Source: CAZGXM01 sp964529795
Lineage (GTDB): Bacteria; Bacillota; JADQBR01
Assembly (NCBI GenBank): GCA_964529795.1
Contig: CAZGXM010000006.1
Span: 7,048-71,047, forward strand
Length of the DNA: 64,000 nucleotides
Direction of reading: 5' to 3'
Shown in pieces: positions 15,829 through 24,827 of this stretch; the first letter of the stretch is position 1; each line of letters begins with the position of its first letter. Under the pieces are notes generated by a model. It was given only the letters and a program-made list of their open reading frames with translations, searched no databases and was not told where the DNA came from. The position numbers and the translations under genes were made by a program.

Positions 15829-16353
15829 TTAGCGAATGATGGTGGTAATCTCATCCAACGGCTTTTTTACGGGGGATTTGGCTTCCCTGTCCGGGTAACC
15901 CAGGGCAACCATGGCCACCGGGAGATGTTCCACGGGCATGTCCAGCGCTTGCCGGACCCTTTTTTCCTCAAAGGCTCCTATCCAGCAACTCCCCAGACCA
16001 TAGCCGGTAGCAGCCAGCAGAATATTTTCCACTGCCGCCGCGGTATCCTGAAGGCAGTAGAGCTTTTCACCCCGTTCACCGTACCTTTTTTGGGCCAGGC
16101 CGGGGATGGCACAAACTACTATTACCGCTGCTGCCTGACTGACGGCCGGTTGGCCCAAGGCCGCATTTCTCAACTTTTCCTGTTTATCCTTGTTGATTAC
16201 CACATAAAAATGCCATGGTTGAATATTACCGGCGGATGGGGCAAACCTTGCCGCATCCAGCAGCCGCCCAATAGTGACTTCCGGTATGGATCTTTCCGAA
16301 AATCTGCGGACACTTCTCCTTTCCAAAATGGCGGCAACAACATCTTTGGTCAC
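15829..16353 (-). CDS. Nitroreductase-family flavoprotein
   Basis: The 174-residue product has the FMN-binding opening typical of the family, ILERRSVRRFSERSIPE, then LLDAARFAPSAGNIQPWHFYVV, and GSCWIGAFEEKRVRQAL in the second half. Members reduce nitroaromatics, quinones or other electron acceptors with NAD(P)H. The substrate here cannot be told. The gene lies directly upstream of yteA in the same direction. Confidence 0.85.
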   Translation of the reverse strand: MTKDVVAAILERRSVRRFSERSIPEVTIGRLLDAARFAPSAGNIQPWHFYVVINKDKQEKLRNAALGQPAVSQAAAVIVVCAIPGLAQKRYGERGEKLYCLQDTAAAVENILLAATGYGLGSCWIGAFEEKRVRQALDMPVEHLPVAMVALGYPDREAKSPVKKPLDEITTIIR

Positions 16354-16380
16354 AAAAAATCACCTCTTTCAAAAAAGGGT

Positions 16381-16662
16381 TTAGTAACGTTCGATAACCA
16401 TGCGTACTATGCTGGCAATAAAATCACTGATAATGGGTAAGTTTAACAGCACAAGCTGTTTTAAAAGAAAAATTACCAGGGCAAGTAAAACCGTAAATCC
16501 CAGGCCGTAACCCAACCCCCGGGCAAGGCCGGCAAGAAAATTCACATAAGCAAGCCGCCACGGGTTCTGTAACAGCTCCACATACTGGGCCAGGTGCATT
16601 TTTTCAAAATAAAATACCAGCTTTTCTATTTGCTCGCTGAGCAATTCATTTTTATCCCGCAT
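16381..16662 (-). CDS. DUF5665-like small membrane protein
   Basis: The 93-residue product from ATG 16662 (behind GGGAGGAAGAG) begins with a charged helix, EQIEKLVFYFEKMHLAQYVEL, then QNPWRLAYVNFLAGLARGLG, a hydrophobic span (about 52-75) and a second hydrophobic C-terminal stretch. This layout is that of DUF5665, a widespread Firmicute family of unknown function. The gene is convergent with nothing and lies between UPF0210 and the nitroreductase. Confidence 0.65.
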   Translation of the reverse strand: MRDKNELLSEQIEKLVFYFEKMHLAQYVELLQNPWRLAYVNFLAGLARGLGYGLGFTVLLALVIFLLKQLVLLNLPIISDFIASIVRMVIERY

Positions 16663-16737
16663 CTCTCTTCCTCCCACGTTATTATATAATCTTCCCAATT
16701 TCCGGAGGTTTAACAACGACCAGCAAAAATACAATTT

Positions 16738-16768
16738 TAAAAAAATAACACTTCTTAATTGAAGTGCT
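16738..16768 (-). terminator. Rho-independent terminator after the UPF0210 gene
   Basis: On the minus strand AGCACTTC pairs with GAAGTGTT around AATTAA and is followed by ATTTTTTT. It lies about 40 nt after the end of the gene at 16806-18173. Confidence 0.85.
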
Positions 16769-16805
16769 ATTCAAGCATCGAGCGGTAAATACCGGCTTTT
16801 TTCAA

Positions 16806-18173
16806 TTAGTTTGTCAGCGCTTGCAGAGGCGCCGGTATTCTGCCGCCCCGTTTGATAAAGTTATCACTTTTGTAACCGTTTAGTCCCATCACCGGTGCGC
16901 TGCCCAGGAGACCGCCGAAATCGACGTGGTCGCCTGTTTTCTTGTCCCAGGCGGGGATAATTCGTACCGCCGTGGTCTTATTGTTGATCATGCCAATGGC
17001 TGCCTCATCGGCAATGATGGCGGCGATGGTTTCCGCTGGCGTGTCACCGGGCACGGCAATCATGTCCAGCCCCACGGAACAGACGCAGGTCATGGCTTCC
17101 AATTTGTCTATGTTAAGGGCGCCGTCTTCCACCGCGCGAATCATGCCGGCATCTTCACTGACGGGGATAAAAGCGCCGCTCAAACCGCCCACATAGGAAG
17201 ATGCCATGGAACCGCCTTTTTTCACCGCATCGTTTAACAAGGCCAGTGCGGCAGTGGTACCGTGGGTGCCGCAGCGTTCCAAGCCGAAAGCTTCAAGAAT
17301 TTGGGCCACGCTGTCTCCCGTTGCAGGAGTGGGAGCCAGCGACAGGTCTACTATACCGAAGGGCGCATTTAATTTCTCGGAAGCGGCCCTGCCCACCAGT
17401 TCGCCCATACGGGTAATCTTAAACGCCGTTTTCTTTACCGTTTCCGCCAGGGTGCCAAAGTCCGCGTCAGGTTCTTTTTCTACGGCCCGCAACACAACTC
17501 CCGGGCCGCTGACGCCAACATTGATGACTGCATCCGGTTCGCCAATACCGTGAAAAGCCCCGGCCATAAACGGGTTGTCCTCCGGGACGTTGCAAAAAAC
17601 CACCAGCTTGGCGCAGCCAATGCTGTCCCTCTCTCGTGTCAGGTAAGCCGTTTCCTTGATGACGCGGCCCATGGCAGCCACCGCGTCCATGTTTATCCCG
17701 GCCTTGGTACTGGCCAGGTTGATAGAGGAACAGACCCGCTCGGTCTCAGCCAGCGCCCGGGGGATGACCTGCATCAACTGTTCCTCTTCCGGAGTGACTC
17801 CCTTGTGTACCAGTGCGGAAAAACCGCCGATAAAATTAACGCCTACTTCCACGGCTGCCTTATCCATTGCCCGTGCCACCAAATAAAAGTCTTCCTGCTC
17901 AATTAGACCACCAATCAGAGACACCGGGGTAACGGAAATTCTCTTGTTGATAATGGGAATACCAAACTGCTGCTGTATCTCCTCACCCACAGGCACCAGG
18001 CGTTCAGCCTTGGAAGTAATCCTATCGTAAACTTTCCTGGCTACCTCCTTGCCGTCTGCGCCGGAACATGCCCTGAGACTGATACCCATGGTAATGGTAC
18101 GAATATCCAGGTTTTCCGTCTGGACCATACGGATGGTTTCCAAAATTTCGTTGGGATGAATGGTAATAGGCAT
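16806..18173 (-). CDS. UPF0210 (PFL-family, DUF711) protein
   Basis: A 455-residue protein of the UPF0210 family: ILETIRMVQTENLDIRTITMG at the start, SLAPTPATGDSVAQILE in the second half, and GMINNKTTAVRIIPAWDKK near the end. The family is related in fold to glycyl-radical PFL-like proteins but lacks a known reaction. It is paired here, as in most Firmicutes, with the ACT-domain protein UPF0237 that starts 12 nt upstream of it, which suggests the two act together. Confidence 0.88.
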   Translation of the reverse strand: MPITIHPNEILETIRMVQTENLDIRTITMGISLRACSGADGKEVARKVYDRITSKAERLVPVGEEIQQQFGIPIINKRISVTPVSLIGGLIEQEDFYLVARAMDKAAVEVGVNFIGGFSALVHKGVTPEEEQLMQVIPRALAETERVCSSINLASTKAGINMDAVAAMGRVIKETAYLTRERDSIGCAKLVVFCNVPEDNPFMAGAFHGIGEPDAVINVGVSGPGVVLRAVEKEPDADFGTLAETVKKTAFKITRMGELVGRAASEKLNAPFGIVDLSLAPTPATGDSVAQILEAFGLERCGTHGTTAALALLNDAVKKGGSMASSYVGGLSGAFIPVSEDAGMIRAVEDGALNIDKLEAMTCVCSVGLDMIAVPGDTPAETIAAIIADEAAIGMINNKTTAVRIIPAWDKKTGDHVDFGGLLGSAPVMGLNGYKSDNFIKRGGRIPAPLQALTN

Positions 18174-18185
18174 GACTGTTTCCTC

Positions 18186-18467
18186 CTAAATACGGTGCAT
18201 GTACTTGAAAACCGACTCGTGTTGAGCCGTTATCTGTACGCCAATTCTTTCCCCAGCTTCGTTAAGTTTGTTTTTCAGTTCCTCAAACCCCAGGGTACAC
18301 TTTTCCATATCCACCACCAGTATCATGGTTAAAAATTCCTGTAACACGGTTTGACTGATATCCAGGATATTGGCGTTGGCCTCTGCCAGCACAGTTGTGA
18401 CACCGGCAATAATGCCTACCTTATCCTTACCCAGTACCGTGACGATGATGCGATTATCCTTCTCCAC
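18186..18467 (-). CDS. ACT domain protein UPF0237
   Basis: The 93-residue product is a single ACT domain: VTVLGKDKVGIIAGVTTVLAE and then ANILDISQTVLQEFLTMILV. ACT domains bind small ligands such as amino acids and act in regulation. It belongs to UPF0237, always next to UPF0210, as here. The start ATG at 18467 follows AAGGAGATG. Confidence 0.88.
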   Translation of the reverse strand: MEKDNRIIVTVLGKDKVGIIAGVTTVLAEANANILDISQTVLQEFLTMILVVDMEKCTLGFEELKNKLNEAGERIGVQITAQHESVFKYMHRI

Positions 18468-18601
18468 CGCTGCATCTCCTTTCTGTTGAAGATATACCTG
18501 CTACAATGATTGCTTTTAGGATATTTTGTACTATTATTCGCAAACGACCCCAGAAATCCTGCAACAGAATTATATTCATATTAGTCAAATAATTTTTGCA
18601 T

Positions 18602-18630
18602 AATTAAAAGCTCATGTACACCATGAGCTC
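18602..18630 (-). terminator. Rho-independent terminator after pduL
   Basis: On the minus strand AGCTCATG / CATGAGCT is closed by a 5-nt loop and followed by TTTAATTA. It lies 15 nt after the pduL stop. Confidence 0.75.
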
Positions 18631-18644
18631 TACTTGTAAAATAT

Positions 18645-19274
18645 CTAATGCACAATTTTAACCGTATCACCGTTATGCAGCAGGGCCGCATTGGCCTCGT
18701 CGGTGTCCACGTGCATTTCCAGACGGTATTGGGGGCTTACCCGTACCAGCACGTTCTCCATCACCTGGGCCCGCTCGCCGGAAACGTGTACCCTCACCCT
18801 GTCCTTGTCATTTACACCTATCTTTTCCGCGTCATCGGGATGCATGTGAATATGCCTGGCTGCCAGGATAACTCCTTCTTCCAGGGCAACTACCCCCTGC
18901 GGCCCTACCACCGCCACTCCCGGTGTGCCTTTTATATTCCCGGACTCCCTTACCGGCGGCCGTAGGCCCAAACGGTAGGCATCGGTCATGGAGATTTCTA
19001 TTTGAGTAAACTGCCGCGGCGGCCCCAGTATCCGCACACCCTCAATTACCCCCCGCGGCCCAACCACCGTCAAGGCCTCTTTGGCTGCAAACTCACCGGG
19101 CTGACCCAAATCTTTCAGTTTGGTGAGTGCATATCCTTTGCCGAAAAGCAGTTCCAAATCTTCCAAAGTTAAATGTATATGATGGTTGGAAACCCCTACG
19201 GGTATGGGTACATCAATATGATTATAACTTTCAATATCTACGGCACCCGCTTGCCGGGGTCCGAATTCAGGCAT
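18645..19274 (-). CDS. pduL: Phosphate propanoyltransferase PduL
   Basis: PduL moves acyl groups between CoA and phosphate; outside microcompartments it can act as a phosphotransacetylase. The 209-residue product has both metal-binding histidine clusters of the family: VGVSNHHIHLTLEDLELLFG near the start and ILAARHIHMHPDDAEKIGV later. GPPRQFTQIEISMTDAYRLG is also family-specific. The ATG at 19274 follows GGAGG. No microcompartment shell genes are nearby, so it probably links acetyl-CoA and acetyl phosphate in central metabolism, next to the acetate symporter and acs region. Confidence 0.9.
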   Translation of the reverse strand: MPEFGPRQAGAVDIESYNHIDVPIPVGVSNHHIHLTLEDLELLFGKGYALTKLKDLGQPGEFAAKEALTVVGPRGVIEGVRILGPPRQFTQIEISMTDAYRLGLRPPVRESGNIKGTPGVAVVGPQGVVALEEGVILAARHIHMHPDDAEKIGVNDKDRVRVHVSGERAQVMENVLVRVSPQYRLEMHVDTDEANAALLHNGDTVKIVH

Positions 19275-19343
19275 AATTATTCCTCCCAAAGGAATGGAAT
19301 TCCTTCTTATTATGTATTATGCCTGAAATTAAAAGTAGCCATG

Positions 19344-19667
19344 TTATATAATTATTGTAGTTTTAACAAAGGATTGGCAATTACCCGTTCCAATAATTTG
19401 CTTTTTGATAAGATCTATCCATCCCGGGTCAAGCCTTTTTGCATTGTTGGTAATTATTTTTTGTACGGATGCCAGGGCGGACTGTCCCTCTACGACAATT
19501 TCCCCCATGTGGGAAACATCAAAAATCCCGGCGTCTTCCCGAACCTGGCGGTGTTCTTCAATGATACCGGTATACTGTACCGGCATCTCCCAGCCGCCAA
19601 ACGGCACCATTTTTGCCCCCATGCTGACATGCCGGTCATACAACGGCGTACGTTTCAAGTCGTTCAA
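19344..19667 (-). pseudogene. gcvT: Truncated gcvT (glycine cleavage T protein)
   Basis: The first ~82 codons match the start of aminomethyltransferase: LKRTPLYDRHVSMGAKMVPF, EMPVQYTGIIEEHRQVRED, IFDVSHMGEIVVEG. After RLDPG the match ends and 25 unrelated residues follow before a stop. Intact GcvT has about 360 residues, so over three quarters is lost. No other glycine cleavage gene and no glycine riboswitch are visible nearby. Group II intron debris lies 240 nt upstream. Confidence 0.75.
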
Positions 19668-19906
19668 GCTGCATCATCTCCCACGTTATTAGTCCCTTAA
19701 TCGTAAAATTCTTGCCAAAACGGAAAGAAAATTTAACACGGGAAAGCTTTTATGCTTGCTAATTCAGGGATGACAACTTTGGCTCCGGCTTGTCCGGGTT
19801 AGGTTATTACAAAAGACAATTTTTTATTATTCTGCCTGATAGGGAATATTTTAAACGGCATATTTTTACTGTAAAGGTATGAAACACCTTTATCTACATT
19901 AGTTAG

Positions 19907-20266
19907 ATGGGTTTTCTCCGTAAGCTGTCGCGGTCTCTTCGTCTACTCCGGCTCCAGCATTCCCCTTGCATTTCAGCCTTGGTTATCTTCTCTTCCAGCT
20001 ATTCCCACTTCTTCGGTTACACTCTTTGGTTTACCTTCGCCCCTTCGCATGACATACTGGTTTTCGGGCTTTCCCACAATGTGCAAGGTTACCCACCTGA
20101 CAGGCCAACTTCGGTTCGCTTTCCGCCATGTTCCAAGTTCCCCCTTCTGCTTCCTTCAGACCCCACCGTTGCCGGTGACGCCCTTGCTTACTCACTTGTC
20201 TTGCCGCTGGTTAGGTGACAGGGTTTCTTTCAACCCATCGGCTCGGCAGACATGCCGGGCGAACAC
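19907..20266 (-). mobile_element. Group II intron 5' domain fragment, without reverse transcriptase
   Basis: Read on the minus strand from about 20266, the sequence starts GTGTTCGCCCGGCATGTCTG and runs through elements I recognise from domain I of clostridial group II introns, such as ACCCTGTCACCTAACCAG and GGTGGGGTCTGAAGGAAGC. The fragment stops near 19907. No reverse-transcriptase frame and no domain V follow. Its 5' boundary abuts the T-tract of the terminator at 20269-20300, the preferred insertion context of class C bacterial introns. The call rests on sequence memory, not on a covariance search. Confidence 0.6.
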
Positions 20267-20268
20267 AT

Positions 20269-20300
20269 AAAAAAAACCCCGTTATAACAGGGTTTTTTTT
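20269..20300 (-). terminator. Rho-independent terminator after the symporter operon, works both ways
   Basis: ACCCTGTTATAACGGGGT is flanked by an A-run and a T-run on both strands (eight T residues either way), so it can act in both directions. On the minus strand it lies 26 nt after the 28-residue accessory protein and should end the symporter transcript. Confidence 0.85.
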
Positions 20301-20325
20301 ATGCCATAATGTGCAGGTTTAATCA

Positions 20326-20412
20326 TTAACCAAAAACTCCGATTCCCATAAGTACAACCCACAATACAGAAAATACAACCAGGCAGATCATAATAATATC
20401 TTCGCTTTTCAT
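20326..20412 (-). CDS. Symporter small accessory protein, 28 residues
   Basis: A small frame below usual gene-calling limits: MKSEDIIMICLVVFSVLWVV followed by LMGIGVFG. It is a single hydrophobic span with a short charged N-terminus. The ATG at 20412 is 8 nt behind GGGGGG. It follows the sodium:solute symporter by about 50 nt in the same direction and comes just before the terminator. Similar 28-35 residue proteins are encoded beside SSS-family symporters in many bacteria, and a partner role in the membrane is inferred from that linkage. Confidence 0.7.
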   Translation of the reverse strand: MKSEDIIMICLVVFSVLWVVLMGIGVFG

Positions 20413-20460
20413 CTTCATACCCCCCATAGAGTAAGATGTGCGTTTATCCAACCGGTATTC

Positions 20461-22275
20461 TTATTTTGAAATGGCAGGCGCACTCTTAACGACAGATTCC
20501 GTAATCTCTTCTACCACAAAGTTGGTTTCCTTTTCAGACCGCTCTATTTGCTTATCGGTGATGGTGGACATTTCCGCCTTAAAGCACAAAGCCCACATCA
20601 TGATAATACCCAGTATCCACCAGGCTATCTGCCAGGACCACAACGGCGGAAAACCGGCAAAGGAAAAGGCCTTGTTGCCGATAATAGCCAGCGGCCCGAT
20701 GGCGAATAAAAACCAGAGGGGCACTACAATCTTCATGGCATTGCGCCACTTGCGCCCGGCGGGGCTGGGCTCATCTATGCTGTTCAGCCACTCGCGCACT
20801 TCTTGCTGCCGCCTCTTGGTTTCCTCGTTGTCCTTGAAACCCAGGCCGCGGCACAAGTAGGCGACAAGCAACCCGATTCCCACACCCCAGGCAGCGGAAT
20901 GTATGGTCAGAGGGTACTTATATACTGCGAACGTAACGTATACAGCTATCATACCAGCCAAGACTCCCAGGGCAGCCCCTATGGACGGGAACCGCCATCC
21001 CCAGAGGGTTCCCAAAAGCGGGATGTACATGACGAAACCGAAAGCGGTGGCCAGTGCTCCCAGCATCACAAGCGCTGCTTTAGAAGTTAGCCCTACTACC
21101 AGGGCCGCAATGGTGAGAATAGTGGTAAAAATCCTGTTTGCCCAGATCTGTTCGAAGTGACCTCCTTGTTTCTTACGGATATAAAGCCACCAAACGTCCC
21201 TTGCCAGGATGCTACCGCCGGTTCCAATGTAAGGAGCCGCGGTGGAATGCATGGCAGCAATAGCCCCAATAAACACCAGTCCCACCATGAAGGGCGGCAG
21301 GAAGCCGCTCATGAGCATCGGGACTACATCGCCGTCCTTTGCATAATTTAAAACCCCTAAATTCTTCATGACTATGGCGCCCATGCCCTGGAAAGCAGTA
21401 AAGAAGAACAGCGCGAAGCCAACCACGAAGGTAGACATAAAGGCCTGCTGCCAGGGGAAGGGCCTAGGGTTCTTGTTGCCAAACTGCCACATGGTGAATG
21501 CCGGTGACGACTGAATGCCCATCAGGGCGAACATATAAGTGAGAATCATTACAGCGGTCCACGGACCTCCCTTCAGCGTAAAATTGATCACTGAAGGTAT
21601 TTTCAGGTACTTGGCCTCCAGCAAGGCCACCTGCGAGCTTAAATTTCCCCAACCGCCGAAATACGCCAAAACATAAGCACCGATGGCAATAATACCCGCT
21701 ACCAAAAGTATGAATTGAACGACGCCCACCCACGTGCTGGCGCGTAAACCGCCGGTAACCACGTAAAACCAGACGATGAAAGCCAGGAAAACGGCGCCGA
21801 AAGTTGCCGGATAGCCCGTAACCCAGTGGAAGAGGGAACCGGCAGCCATCAACTGCACCGCAGAGTAAAACATGCCGTACAGGAAGGCCGTGATTACTAC
21901 CAGCCAGCGCATGGCTTCATTGTTATAATAATAGGCATACATGTCACCCGGCGTAATAAACCCGTACCGTTTGCCCATTAACCAAACTCTCTTCGCGAAA
22001 AACGTGCCCGTAATAGGAATGGTCAATACATAAAATGAAGCGAAGGCATAAGCCAAACCGGCGAAAGCCATAAGGCCGGGGTGCCCGATAAACGTCCACC
22101 CGCTGAAGGAAGCCGCGGTGGCCGCCATGAGAAAGGCGATCATCGGTATCTGCCGCCCGCCTATGGAGTATCCGGCAGCCGTTTTTTCAGTGAAAAAACC
22201 CTTGAGTCCCCAGTAAAAACAGTAAATGGTATAGATTGCAAGGAATACCCATACCCAGGTACTGTTTATATCCAT
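20461..22275 (-). CDS. Sodium:solute symporter (SSS family), probable acetate uptake
   Basis: A 604-residue membrane protein with about 13 predicted spans. The SSS signature is in the first third: YSIGGRQIPMIAFLMAATAA, SFSGWTFIGHPG and YGFITPGDMYAYYYNNEAMR. The C-terminus is a charged cytoplasmic tail after the last span. Substrates in this family include acetate, proline and pantothenate. Acetate is suggested by the next gene upstream, acetyl-CoA synthetase, but the sequence alone does not prove it. A 28-residue accessory protein follows it. Confidence 0.85.
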   Translation of the reverse strand: MDINSTWVWVFLAIYTIYCFYWGLKGFFTEKTAAGYSIGGRQIPMIAFLMAATAASFSGWTFIGHPGLMAFAGLAYAFASFYVLTIPITGTFFAKRVWLMGKRYGFITPGDMYAYYYNNEAMRWLVVITAFLYGMFYSAVQLMAAGSLFHWVTGYPATFGAVFLAFIVWFYVVTGGLRASTWVGVVQFILLVAGIIAIGAYVLAYFGGWGNLSSQVALLEAKYLKIPSVINFTLKGGPWTAVMILTYMFALMGIQSSPAFTMWQFGNKNPRPFPWQQAFMSTFVVGFALFFFTAFQGMGAIVMKNLGVLNYAKDGDVVPMLMSGFLPPFMVGLVFIGAIAAMHSTAAPYIGTGGSILARDVWWLYIRKKQGGHFEQIWANRIFTTILTIAALVVGLTSKAALVMLGALATAFGFVMYIPLLGTLWGWRFPSIGAALGVLAGMIAVYVTFAVYKYPLTIHSAAWGVGIGLLVAYLCRGLGFKDNEETKRRQQEVREWLNSIDEPSPAGRKWRNAMKIVVPLWFLFAIGPLAIIGNKAFSFAGFPPLWSWQIAWWILGIIMMWALCFKAEMSTITDKQIERSEKETNFVVEEITESVVKSAPAISK

Positions 22276-22695
22276 TTTGGTTCCTCCCTTGTTTTAGTTA
22301 AAATAATTAAAGCCTGGACTAACGTAAATAGTTTCCATCACTAGGCGCAGCAAGGGTTCGATGTCCCTTGCCAAAACAAAGCTATGTCATAAGAATGCTG
22401 ATATTACTGGATCTTTAAAAAATTTATGCCGCCAATCTTAGGTCAAAGAAGAAAAATTATACCACACTGTAAAACTCCGGACATCACTCCTTTCTACTTA
22501 AATTCCTTGGTTGGCGCTGCCGTGTAAATTGCCTGAAAGAAACCATGTCTGATGTGTGGTTCTATTACTACTAAAAGACATCTTAATGCAGAAAATATTA
22601 AAAATTAAGAACTTTCCGTCTAATTCGATAGTTACACCGGGTTAAGCTAAGGTGGTAGTATCTCCCAAAGCACGTCCCTCGGCAATATTCCTGAG
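22276..22695. other. Intergenic stretch upstream of the symporter gene
   Basis: No frame of note. A perfect 7-bp stem, GCAAGGG at 22350-22356 with CCCTTGC at 22365-22371, lies about 75-95 nt upstream of the symporter start but lacks a T-tract, so it may be a leader hairpin. The rest is AT-rich and leads into the group II relic at 22696. Confidence 0.3.
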
Positions 22696-22785
22696 GAACC
22701 GTATGCGTTAATTTGTGCAAGCACAGTTCTGTGAGAGACGCGGCCCCAGTCACGTAACCCGCGAGGGGCGCGTCTACTCAGCCCA
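22696..22785 (+). mobile_element. Group II intron domain V/VI relic
   Basis: A 34-nt segment at 22696-22729 begins GAACCGTATGCG and ends AGCACAGTTC, the exact length and layout of a group II domain V. It is followed by a stem AGACGCG / CGCGTCT and CTACTCAG, as expected for domain VI with its branch-point A. The catalytic AGC triad at the start of domain V reads AAC here, so the relic is probably dead. It is on the plus strand, opposite to the domain I fragment at 19907-20266, and has no reverse transcriptase. Confidence 0.6.
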
Positions 22786-22799
22786 ATAACTTTTTAGGT

Positions 22800-24827
22800 T
22801 TATTCCTGCACTTTTTTACGTATTTGTTCAACAATATCAGGGTTGGCAAGGGAGGTCACATCTCCTATATCTCCTCTGTTGGAAATAGAAGCAAGAATGC
22901 GGCGCATGATCTTTCCGGAACGGGTTTTGGGCATATCGGGAACAATAAACACTCTTCTCGGCCTGGCAATTTTCCCCACAACCGTTGAAACAGCCCCGGA
23001 AATTTTAGCTTCCAGCTCCTGGCTTGCTTCAAAACCAGGTTTCAGGGAAACGTATAAATCCGGAACCGTACCCTTAATCTCATCCTTGGCGGCGATTACT
23101 GCCGCTTCGGCAACCTCTTCCACCGTAAGGGCGGCGGATTCAATCTCCTTGGTGCCCAGCCTGTGGCCCGCTACATTAATTACATCGTCAACCCGGCCCA
23201 GTATTCTAACGTACCCGTCTGCAGCCATAACAGCCGCATCCCCCGCCATGTAGGGCCAATCTCGCCAATCCTTGCTTTCCGGGTCTTTATTATACTTTCC
23301 GAAGTAAGTGGAAACATAGCGATCCCGGTCTTTCCAGATGGTCTGCATCAGTCCGGGCCACGGATTTTTGATGCATATATTCCCTGCTTTTCCTTCTCCC
23401 GGTTTAATCTCGTTCCCCTCATCATCCAAGATTACAGGATGGATTCCAGGTACTCCCGGACCGGTACTGCCAGGCTTCATCGGGCTCAGACCCGGTACGG
23501 TGCTGCAGAGGAAACCTCCGGTCTCCGTTTGCCACCACGTATCGACGATGGCAGCTTTTCCTTTCCCGACCTCGTAATAGTACCATCTCCACACTTCGGG
23601 CTCGATAGGTTCTCCCACCGTAGTCATATGCTTGAAATTATAGTTGTATTTAGCCGGTTCATCAGGACCTGCCTTTCTTAACTGGCGTATCGCCGTCGGT
23701 GAGGTGTGAAATATGTTTACATCCAGTTCTTCGGCGATTCTCCAGATTCGCCCGGCATCGGGATAGGTAGGTACCCCTTCATAAATTACCGTGCTGGCAG
23801 CAATAGCCAGGGGACCGTAAACAATGAAGGAATGTCCGGTAATCCACCCGATATCCGCCATGCACCAGTAAACATCTTCCGGATGAATATCCTGTATGAT
23901 TTTGGACATCCAGGCAACGTAGGACAGGTACCCGCCAATACTGTGCTGCACCCCTTTAGGTCTTCCTGTTGACCCGCTGGTATACATGAGAAAGAGAATG
24001 CCTTCAGCCGGCATGGATACAGGTTTAACAACTTTCCCACGGTATTTCTCGAGGAGTTCGTCCATGAAAAAGTCCCTGCCCTCAACCAGGGATGCCGGTG
24101 AAGAGTACTTGCCCGGATAACGCCTCCAGATAAGAACCTTGTCAACATCCTGCCCCAGCTTTTGGGCTGTCTCCACGGCCGTATCTCCAATTGCCTTGTG
24201 ATTAAGCAGCTTGCCATTGCGGTAATATGAATCCATCGTGATCAACACGCGGCTTTCAGAATCCCATATCCTTTCGCCACATGCCTGGCCGCTGAACCCG
24301 GCAAATACTTGAGAATGAATCACCCCCAGCCTGGCGCAGGCCAACATGGTGATTGGAAGTTCAGGGGTCATCGGCAAGTGAATTGTTACCCTGTCGCCGG
24401 CTTTTACTCCCACAAAGTCCCTGAGGACAGCCGCGGTTTCGTTTACCTTTCTATACAGTTCCTGGTAAGTCATGTGAACAATTGGTTCATTCTCCGGTTC
24501 CGGGACAAAGTGAATGGCTGTCTTATTTTTATATTTGGCCAGATGCCTGTCAACACAATTGTAGCTTGCATTCAGCTTACCCCCCACAAACCATTTCCAG
24601 CACGGGGCTTCGCTGGTATCCAGCGTGGTATGCCAATACTGATCCCAGTCGAGCAATTCAGCAAATTCCTTGAAGCATTCAGGAAATTTATCCAGGCTGA
24701 ACCGCTCGTAGACACCGGGATCGGTCATGTTAGCCTGACCAATAAAGTCAGGTTTTGGATAAATATATTCTTCTTCCTGCCAGTGAACCGCGTAATGTGC
24801 CTCCCTACCAGATGGTTTTTTCAACAT
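22800..24827 (-). CDS. acs: Acetyl-CoA synthetase (AMP-forming)
   Basis: Acs activates acetate to acetyl-CoA with ATP through acetyl-AMP. The 675-residue product has the adenylation P-loop-like motif MYTSGSTGRPKG, the VDTWWQTETGG substrate/adenylate motif typical of Acs, and the C-terminal PKTRSGKIMRR with the conserved Lys that is a target of acetylation control. The ATG at 24827 follows AAGGAGG; the frame extends 10 codons further upstream without a site. It sits upstream of the SSS symporter, suggesting an acetate uptake and activation pair. The intron relic lies in its 3' flank. Confidence 0.93.
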   Translation of the reverse strand: MLKKPSGREAHYAVHWQEEEYIYPKPDFIGQANMTDPGVYERFSLDKFPECFKEFAELLDWDQYWHTTLDTSEAPCWKWFVGGKLNASYNCVDRHLAKYKNKTAIHFVPEPENEPIVHMTYQELYRKVNETAAVLRDFVGVKAGDRVTIHLPMTPELPITMLACARLGVIHSQVFAGFSGQACGERIWDSESRVLITMDSYYRNGKLLNHKAIGDTAVETAQKLGQDVDKVLIWRRYPGKYSSPASLVEGRDFFMDELLEKYRGKVVKPVSMPAEGILFLMYTSGSTGRPKGVQHSIGGYLSYVAWMSKIIQDIHPEDVYWCMADIGWITGHSFIVYGPLAIAASTVIYEGVPTYPDAGRIWRIAEELDVNIFHTSPTAIRQLRKAGPDEPAKYNYNFKHMTTVGEPIEPEVWRWYYYEVGKGKAAIVDTWWQTETGGFLCSTVPGLSPMKPGSTGPGVPGIHPVILDDEGNEIKPGEGKAGNICIKNPWPGLMQTIWKDRDRYVSTYFGKYNKDPESKDWRDWPYMAGDAAVMAADGYVRILGRVDDVINVAGHRLGTKEIESAALTVEEVAEAAVIAAKDEIKGTVPDLYVSLKPGFEASQELEAKISGAVSTVVGKIARPRRVFIVPDMPKTRSGKIMRRILASISNRGDIGDVTSLANPDIVEQIRKKVQE

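Noticed and set aside
18468..18601. Possible small gene or RNA between the ACT gene and the pduL terminator
   Set aside because: No frame with a ribosome site and no stable structure beyond the terminator.
19907..20218. Plus-strand 103-codon open frame
   Set aside because: It is the antisense of the group II intron domain I; codons are Ser/Phe/Leu-rich without a ribosome site.
22350..22371. Stem-loop upstream of the symporter as a terminator
   Set aside because: No T-tract on either strand; kept only as a possible leader hairpin.
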